Shown here piece after piece: positions 56,866 through 64,000 of a stretch of DNA of 64,000 nucleotides. Source of the DNA: Pinus tabuliformis (lineage: Eukaryota; Streptophyta; Pinopsida; Pinales; Pinaceae). Position numbers and translations under genes: made by a program. Position 1 is the stretch's first letter. Every line of letters begins with the position of its first letter. The notes under the pieces were generated by a model that did not search any database, was not told the DNA's origin, and saw only the letters and a list, made by a program, of their open reading frames with translations. The stretch lies in contig CM062810.1 in assembly GCA_031772625.1 (NCBI GenBank), forward strand, positions 458,681,731 through 458,745,730. Reading direction: 5' to 3'.

Positions 56866-57012
56866 CCAAGTTCAGTGTTTATTCAGCCAAGAAAATACCT
56901 ACACTACTGGCCCTTTCAGCATAAATCTACAGAGCGCAAACTGAAGGCTCACCCGAAGTAGTATGGGAGGATGTAGGAACCAAGTTTCTGTACCCTATGA
57001 TGGTTGTGATGT
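56866..57012 (-). repeat. Partial second G2-family LTR abutting the G2 5' LTR
   Basis: Matches bases 26424-26570 (positions about 19-165 of the LTR in plus view): CCCAAGTTCAGTG, CCTACACTACTGGCCCTTTC and GAAGTAGTATGGGAGGATG. It directly follows the end of the G2 5' LTR with no internal sequence between, then stops abruptly at 57012. Confidence 0.8.
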
Positions 57013-57208
57013 TAGAAAGGAAAAATGGCATTTATTTGCATTTATTTATGAAAATAATGAAAATTAGGAGAAAAAGAAGGTGAAAGGTCATAGGTTGCAT
57101 GTGAGGAGGAAAATAATGGAAAATTGAAGAAAATGGAGGCCTCGTTAATAAAAAGGCTTCTGAGGATCAGTTCGTGGCTTTTGATCAGTTCAGTTTTTGA
57201 GCTCTCAT

Positions 57209-57226
57209 TCTCTCTCTCTCTCTCTC
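57209..57226. repeat. (TC)9 microsatellite
   Basis: Uninterrupted TC dinucleotide run inside the G1 3' LTR. Confidence 0.95.
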
Positions 57227-57575
57227 ATACTCTTAGACACTTACAATTTTCTTGGAGCACTCTTTGAGGAGTGTGGCATACCTGGGATTTGGAGCAAGAA
57301 GGAAAACGAAAATTAGGAAAGCACAATATCACATCGATATTAGTAGCTACAACTAATTTTACTTCCAAGTATTGAGTTGTATGTATGATTTCCTTGCTAG
57401 TTTTAGCTTGCATGGCATATGCATGTGGATATTTGGTTATGATCTGTCATTGGCATAGAGGATTGCTTAGATTGAAAATGGTTTTGACTAGCCTTTCTAT
57501 TTCCAAGATATCCATGGTGTTATGGGTTTTAATTTTGTTTTTTGGTTGGTTTTCTTGTGCCTTTGGTTGTGGATT

Positions 57576-57825
57576 GAGTTATTAGTGCCTTGAAGCCTTG
57601 GTTGGACAAATGCTCTAGAATCATTGTAACAACTTAGGTTGAGTTAATAGTCCTGGAAGCCTTGTTTGGAAAAACTCTTTGGAATCCCTTGGTGAGTTGA
57701 GTTACTAGTCCTAGAAGTCCTAGTTGGACAAACAATCTAGAAGCTCGACAACAGCTGTGGGTTGAGTTACTAGTCCTAGAAGCCCTGGTTGGAGCAAATG
57801 TTATGGAGACATCAACAGCTTGGGT
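57576..57825. repeat. Four-unit tandem repeat, 58-65 bases, in G1 3' LTR
   Basis: Units start GAGTTA(T/A/C)TAGT at 57576, 57641, 57699 and 57764 and share CCT(A/G)GAAG(C/T)C and TTGGA(C/A)AAA blocks. They are diverged from one another. Confidence 0.85.
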
Positions 57826-58879
57826 AGAGACCAATCAGGTGATGGTTAGTGATGTCCGATGGTGAGGTGGAATCACTGGTCGAGATTTGAGGCAGTTTGG
57901 CCTTTGGAAGACTTGGATGGTTGACTAATTTGTTTTATGAGATCCCACATTCATGCTTGGAATATGACATGAGGGTGACTAGCTGAAAGAAATATTTGGT
58001 TCAGCCTAGTCTATGGTCAAGTAGTTTGTGGAAGTCCCATACCTGATCGGCCTATGCAATCATCAATAAGAGATCTCTTTCTCCTTGGTATTTTATGGGT
58101 AAATATACATTTTTATATGTGGCTTATATGGTTGTTATATCCTTGATATTTCTGTTGATTATATGCTAGTTATGAATGAGTTTTATGAAAATGAAAATAT
58201 ATGGCTCTCATCATGTTTTGGTTAATCTTTGAATGTGCAATGCGTATGTGACTTAATAGATGGTAATTCAGTTATTGTGATGAAGAAATAATGCTTCTTA
58301 GTGTTTATAAGATAATCTTGAGACCCCTATGCTCAAATCTGTTGTTTAAATCTGTAGGTTGCATATTTGTGACATGTTTGACAAAATGTTTGTCATGGCT
58401 AGTAGGGGTCCAGTCAATTCCTTGTTCAAGTATTTTCATCCATATCATTGTTTCAATGTTATTTTTCATTTCTGAATGTTTCATAGAGTTCTGGGCATTC
58501 TCCTAAGTCCTGGCCCTGAAAAAGTGGCAAAAAATCTAGATTTGCTGACACAGGACTACCTATAAAAGTCCCCAGTCACACGCATGACTTGTTGTGGGAG
58601 TGACTGGGTGGTCCTACTCACATGCATGCCCATTTAAACAAAATGACTAAGGACTTAATGCACAAAAATTCAATTCGTCTCAGGGGCTGGTCACATGGAT
58701 GGGTCAGATGGCTCTTGGGGGTTCTGTTTCATGTGTAGAAGGTCAAGTTTTATGTGTTTTGTCGGTTCCACTTCCTTAACTCCTACGTAGGGAGTTGAAT
58801 CATATCATAGTAACTCTTCATCACATTTTTACCCCGGTTGACCAGTTAATTGGGTAGATGTGGGAGGAGGGTGGTTACA

Positions 58880-60541
58880 ATAGGAAGACCCATGTTGTGA
58901 TCGACATAGCTCAAGAATTCCTCCATTCCATAAAAATATAAAATCTGGAAGCATTGGTCTTCAAGATAGATCTCAATAAGGCTTTTGAAAAATTGAACTG
59001 GTCTTTCCATATATTAGTCCTATTGTCGATTGGATTAGGGTTGGAGGTCACCAATTGGATCATGGGATGTGTGACCTCCACAATTTTGTTTGCTTTGATA
59101 AATGAATCCTCCTCTTGCACCTTTCCTATCTCTAGAGGACTTATAAAAGGGTTTCCTCTCTCTCCTCTCTTGTTCCCGCTAGTTATGGAGGAATTTAGCC
59201 TCCTTTTGTTGAAGGAAAAGCAAGGGAACAGTAAAGGAATTAAATTCTCTCACAAACAACATATTACGCATCTACTTTTTGTGGATGATATGTTGTTGTT
59301 GGGGTCTAGATTTGTTTCAAAATGGCAAGTCTTCCATAAGGTGAAAAATGTATTTTATCAAGCCTCTGGAATGGAGATTCATGTAAAAAATATTATTTTC
59401 TTCAAAATGGTCTAAGTTCATATTACTTCTCCTCCATAAAGTTTTTTCATGCCTTTTTAGGTTGATGTAGTGGAAAAGGACTAGAATATTTAGGTTTCTA
59501 CCTCAAGCCAAATGGATACCAAAAGGAATATTGGATGTGGTTGCTTAGAAACATTGAGAAGCGTATAAGCTTATGGTGTTATAATTGTCTCTCCCTAGGG
59601 GGGAGAATGGTTTTAATGAAATGCATTCTAGAAAACATCCTTGTCTTCTAGATATCCTTATCTGAGACTCCCAAATCAGTCTTGAATAATATAAGGAAAA
59701 GGAATTAAATTTTCTATGGATAGGTAAGAAAAACAAGGGATACACCTTTCCAATTGCGAATCTTTGTCTGAGCCAAATAAACTTGGTGGGTGGAGTTTCA
59801 AGAACTTGATTTTCTTTGGTAAGGCTCTAGCTCTGAAAAACCTATGGAGAGGCTTGTTTGGTGTAGGGATTTGGAGCCAAGTTATAAAGGAAAAGTATCT
59901 TAGAAGGATTCCTGTTGTGGATTGGCTAAGATGAGTTGCAAATAAGCCGGTCAACAGGGGATCCATTATTTGGAAAGCCCTCATGGACTCTTTCCCTTTT
60001 CTATTCAATTGTGTTTTCTAGAAAGTTGGGGATGGTACTCAAGTGATTCTTGGAAAGGATCCTTTTAATGGTGGTTTCAGTTGTTAAAAATTATATCAAG
60101 AGTTGATACATCTCTTAAATTACAATGGCTATTTCTCCCTAAACAATTTCAAAATAGGGAGCCTTCACCTTTCTCTAATATTTATTAGCTTACTCTTGTA
60201 GATTTGGGTCTAGAGGGATAGTTAGTCGATGAATGGAACTCCTTCGTAAATGAGTTATAAACAATGGTTTCATCCTAAACAACTCAAAGGATCTTCTTGT
60301 ATGGTGGAATAACACTTCCTCTAGGAGGGTAAGAGAAAAATATGCATATGAAGCCATTACTCTTTCTATTGTAGATTGGGGAATTTGTGGGTGGAATAAC
60401 ACAATTTGGAGTTGAAACATCCTTAACAAGTTGAAATGTTTCATCTAATTAGCCTTGCAAAATAAAATATAAACATGCGAAAACCTCCAAAAAAGAGATT
60501 TTTATGGGACAAATCTATGTTGTCTATGTAAGATTCCGAAA
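58880..60541 (+). pseudogene. L1-type LINE: RT and zf-RVT remnants
   Basis: Joins the G1 LTR end. A 153-codon piece (58954-59415) carries VFKIDLNKAFEKLNWSF (RT block A), ISRGLIKGFPLSPLLFPLVM (block B region) and the catalytic HLLFVDDMLLLG near 59270. Downstream frames, heavily shifted, match the conserved post-RT region of plant L1 (GVSRT, then KALALKNLWRGLFG near 59818) and the zf-RVT domain (WNNTIWSWN near 60390, KCFI and NLCCLCKIP at 60514-60540). It is 5'-incomplete: no endonuclease or ORF1 is present. Confidence 0.88.
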
Positions 60542-62745
60542 TAATCTATGGACCACGTTATCACATACAATTATTTTTATAATTTTTGGTAAAAAAAATA
60601 TAGTTTGGGATAAAAACTTGGTTTTAAAAGTTTTTCATGCTCGGGCTCATATGAAGGGTCGTTATTCTTTTTGGAAAAAAATAATAGGGCTCCAAGACAA
60701 ATCTCCAAATTATGCTACATCTGCCACTAAAATACACCAAGTATGAAACCAAGCGACGAAGTCTCACATGAAAACACACAACACAAGATGCCAAGCCAAG
60801 AGGGGAGATAGTGCACAACACATCGATAAGGTATGGAATTATTGACATATATGAAGACTTCAAGTAAAATTCGAACTCAAGCATGTGGGATATATCCCAT
60901 AACCTCAAACAAAAAATGTGCAAAGATGCAAACGTTGGTGCACTCAATTAATGACACAAAGATTAGTTTCAAGCTACAAACAGATCTATACCAAGCCAGT
61001 TTGTTCGGTAAAAGAGTGAGCATCTATGTCAAGGATTTCTCATTTCCCAACTTGTTAATTGTAGAGATAAAATATGTTAGATAGGATGGAGTTTGGAAAA
61101 GGAAATTTGCACGAGAGCTTCACTGCGGGAGCAATACCATACCACGTGCATTCATATTGGGGGTATATATGGAAAAAATGACATAATATGTTGAGCATAT
61201 AATAGGGGTATAAAGGGTTTATAGATTGGCAGTTATAAAAAATGGAGCTCAAAGTTAATGAAAAAATATAAAGGGGTATAAAAAATGTTAATGAAAAAAT
61301 GGATACCTACAATATCTAGTGAAAGTGGGGGTTTTTTAAATTGGGAATGTGTATTGGGTTTGTATTGGTAGGGGGCTAAATAATGTGATTTTTAAAGAAA
61401 TTCTCTAATATGTACTCAAATTAAGATTTTTTTTTGTATTCCACAAACACACGTGAAATGTCAAAGGTTCATTGAATGAAGCCCCCATTGAAATTTAAGT
61501 GCAAAAAGGTTAATTCTTAAAATTTTATGAGATAAGAAAAGTTAGCCTCGAGTTGTTTAATTTTTTTTTTATAGTTCTCAAAGTTTTCTCCAAGCTTGCT
61601 TTGAACTGTGGAGGAGATGATTTAATCACCGCCAGTTTGACGAAAGTACCAAAATTTCTAATGCAGAACAACAACAACAAAATGTCATAAATGCCACATG
61701 TGCACAGAAGCATCAAATAACCAATTGCAAAGTGTCAAAAATAGGTTGAACTTATTGTCGTGGTAATGAGGTTATTTTATGCTTTATCATTCCAAACCCT
61801 CGCGTGCCCCGCTGTAGTTTGAATGTCAAAATTTCAAATACACAGTGATATGGACCATCCAAGTGTTGATGTGAATTCCAATTCCACCATTTGATAACAA
61901 TTATGCTATCCAATCACCTTTTCCTAGAAGTACATTATCAAATAGAATATCAACAATTTCAAATTTCAAACTAGTATAATATTATTTTATTTTTCATATT
62001 GTTAAGAAAGAAGTTTTTGAGCATTTTGGGATAGCTAGTGAATTTTAAACTCTATAAAGGAGATGATTTTAATGTAAGAAGGGGTTGGGACTTTGAGTGA
62101 AGCCATGTTGGGTTTTATATCAGACTCTTTTGATATCAATAAAAAGTGATTCAAGAAGAATTACTTGATCATTTCCTCAAAGATTCATGTTATGGTATTT
62201 CACAGTTAGTTTCTAAGTGCATATGTTCCTTATTCTATTTTTCCATGGAATGTTATTATTCACCATTTGAATGAATAATATATGTAAATGGAATTCATAT
62301 GATGATGCTATGCTTCATTTAACATTCAAATACATCAACCTGTCACACTAATATTATTGCAGAATTCACCCATTGTTTGGTGGTTTGTTTTAATTGAAGT
62401 GATTTTATCATTTCAACCACGATAATACAACAAATTTGATGTCTAATGAGATACTATATGTCTTTCCTTTGAGAGTTATATGTTAATAAAACCACCCTTG
62501 AATATATTCTGATTAATACATTTTATTCTAACTCCATGCCCAATGGATTCACACTCTTCCTTATCACAATTTTAAACCCTTAGATATACAAAATATTTGT
62601 CCATTATGTTTCATTACATGACCAGTTGTGGAAGTAACATTGGATAGCTGAGTTATATAGGGAGTCGCCTATGGATTGGAAATGCCATTTTCTAGTTTAA
62701 AAGATTGGTTCAAGGTTACCTTGGGATTCTTCTGTGCACAACTAA
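60542..62745. other. Unidentified AT-rich insertion splitting the LINE
   Basis: The LINE zf-RVT reading stops after CLCKIP and resumes at about 62746 with the following part of the same domain, so about 2.2 kb is inserted. No coding frame, LTR pair or terminal inverted repeat was recognised. GAAAT occurs at both junctions (60539-60543 and 62743-62747) and could be a target duplication, though restoring it would leave a frameshift. A region near 62085-62155 with ATCAATAAAAAGTG is terminator- or polyadenylation-like. Confidence 0.45.
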
Positions 62746-63540
62746 GAGAAATTACCAAGTGATAATAGACCACATGTTTGTATATTGTAGAATTGCCAAG
62801 GAAATATGGAAATCGTTACTATATGTTTTAAATATAAGTGAGAAAAAAAGATCAAATATCCTTGGGCTATATTCTTCAAACCATTACATAAAGAAGTCCA
62901 AAAATCTTTGTCCCCTTCCATTATTTGTATCTTAAGGAATCTGGTTACTTAAAAATAGGGTTATTTTCAAAAATTCAAATATCAGCATAATCCAACAATC
63001 TTCTAATATTTTGTCTCTTTTTAGGGAACATAACCTGAAACAAAATAGAAAAAACCAAAGAAATTTCAATATCCTAATCATATCATAGTGTTTTTCAGTC
63101 AGTGTTTTTGATGGAGTTGCTCAAGGGAACAAATGCGAAGGAGAAAGGATGATTAAAATGACAAGAAATATATCTATTCAGTTCAAAATTAGTATAGGAA
63201 GAGAAACAAACTCAAAGGCTAAGTTAATTGCATTTTGGACACTTATGTTTCTTGCAACTTTGAAAATATTAAATGCATTTAGGATACTCAAAATGCCTAA
63301 TAGATTGGTTGGTAGGTAAAGCTCAGCTAGAATTCCTAAACCTTACTCCTTGGAAAATCAAAATTGTCAAGTTAAAGAACCACTTCTTGGAAATCAGTTT
63401 CCAACACATCAACATAGAGCTAAACATAATAACATATCATTTATTAGAAAAATTTCTTTTAAAAGACATAGGTTTGACGTTTTATGAAGAATTAGTTGGT
63501 ATCTCAGTTCAAAGAACACATTATGTGGCTATGTACTAGA
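62746..63540 (+). pseudogene. L1-type LINE: zf-RVT end and RNase H remnant
   Basis: Resumes with IIDHMFVYCRIAKEIWKSLL at about 62760-62820, the His/Cys end of the zf-RVT domain. After a linker comes an RNase H-like region: VFDGVAQGNKCEGE near 63105 (first Asp), RETNSKAKLIAFW near 63200 (Lys where a catalytic Glu is usual), GYSKCLIDWLVGKAQLEFL near 63278 (Tyr where Asp is usual), then a helical stretch with ISFQHINIELN near 63395. This order and the IDWL-GK pattern match the RNase H domain found at the C-terminus of a subset of plant L1 elements. Catalytically dead. The last open piece ends at 63540. Confidence 0.75.
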
Positions 63541-64000
63541 TAAAACTTTCTAGTTTTTTCTTTCAGCAAAAATCAAAGATTGTTATTCTAGTTTTCAATT
63601 TTTCAGAGTCAAGGACTTACCCCTCAGCAATTTTTTTGTCTATGTCCCTTTGATGATATTCTTAGATAATTTTATGTTTAGGAAAAAATATGATTCTTTG
63701 TTTTTTATACGTTTTTACCTTTTATGGACAATGTTCTCATTTTGTTTTCTGATAGCTAATTGTATAAATCTCTTCTACAGATTTTACTATATATGCTTGT
63801 GCTCTTTTTTTATTCCAGTGGAATGACAAAAAAGTGTATTTTTCTATGTAAAATGAAACATGTACAGTATGGGAAATGAGCATGTAAAAGATGTGCCTCC
63901 ACTTTTTCCCAAAGTAGATATCAGTAAGATTAATACAATTATACAATTATTAAACAAGTTCTCTTTTTATATCCAATTATCGCATATATCAAGAAATTCA
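63541..64000 (+). other. AT-rich sequence after the LINE ORF
   Basis: T-rich, no gene seen. It may be LINE 3' untranslated sequence; no poly(A) tail is reached inside the window. Confidence 0.4.

Larger units (their letters stand above)
57013..58879 (+). repeat. G1 3' LTR, second fragment
   Basis: From about 58254 it aligns with the G1 5' LTR remnant at 4898-5517 to the terminal GGTTACA. Upstream bases 57013-58253 have no counterpart left in the 5' copy. Internal features are (TC)9 at 57209-57226, a TTAATAAAAAGGC promoter-like box near 57146, and a four-unit tandem repeat at 57576-57825. Confidence 0.75.

Noticed and set aside
1..64000. Host protein-coding genes, tRNA or rRNA genes, CRISPR arrays, bacterial operons
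   Set aside because: None was supported. tRNA-related sequence is limited to primer binding sites; repeats are LTRs, minisatellites or motif arrays, not spacer arrays.

Overview
This window holds no recognisable host gene. It is a stack of plant retrotransposons inserted into one another, typical of heterochromatic intergenic DNA in a large-genome seed plant. Plant-type PBS sequences (initiator tRNA-Met and the types used by Tat/Ogre and Athila-like elements), chromoviral integrases, a SIRE/Maximus-like Ty1/copia element and an L1 LINE with an RNase H domain all point to a plant. A conifer is plausible because of the long, decayed LTRs, but that is inference. Almost every frame is broken, mostly by changes of the C-to-T or G-to-A kind expected from methyl-cytosine decay.

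Layout. 1-2673: 3' half of a decayed Ty3/gypsy element (E0, + strand) with its 3' LTR. 2674-3560: a truncated LTR of the same family as G2, in the opposite orientation. 3561-4897: unassigned, promoter-like, with a tandem duplication. 4898-58879: an outer chromovirus G1 (+), split by two large blocks. Block one (8451-24120, TSD CATGG) is N1, a non-autonomous element with 1041-base LTRs. N1 is itself split by N2 (13274-21125, - strand, TSD ATGAG), a second copy of the same family. Block two lies in the 3' LTR of G1 and is G2 (26406-56865, - strand), a gypsy element with a gag-like domain between protease and RT and a large extra frame after integrase. The 5' LTR of G2 is split by copia element C1 (38464-56753, - strand, TSD CCACG). 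C1 contains chromovirus G3 (41380-49223, + strand, TSD TCAAG) in its internal region and a poly(A)-bearing retrocopy in its left LTR. 58880-63540: a decayed L1-type LINE (+) with RT, zf-RVT and RNase H remnants, split by about 2.2 kb of unidentified AT-rich DNA.

How the parts relate. Exact LTR edges and 5-base target duplications give the order of events: G1, then N1, then N2 on one side; G1, then G2, then C1, then G3 and the retrocopy on the other. LTR divergence judged by eye agrees where tested: about 7% for the N1 pair and about 2% for the younger N2 pair, over the stretches compared.

The most unusual content is the N family. It carries one ORF of about 520 codons (basic linker, two short-spaced zinc knuckles, retropepsin-like domain) with no visible capsid, RT, RNase H or integrase. 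The two copies carry different stop codons, so the frame was continuous in their ancestor. Other points of interest are the extra frame of about 1,000 codons in G2, the duplicated gag-like domain in G2, the retrocopied coiled-coil ORF, and the reiterated GTATAC motifs in the C1 LTRs.
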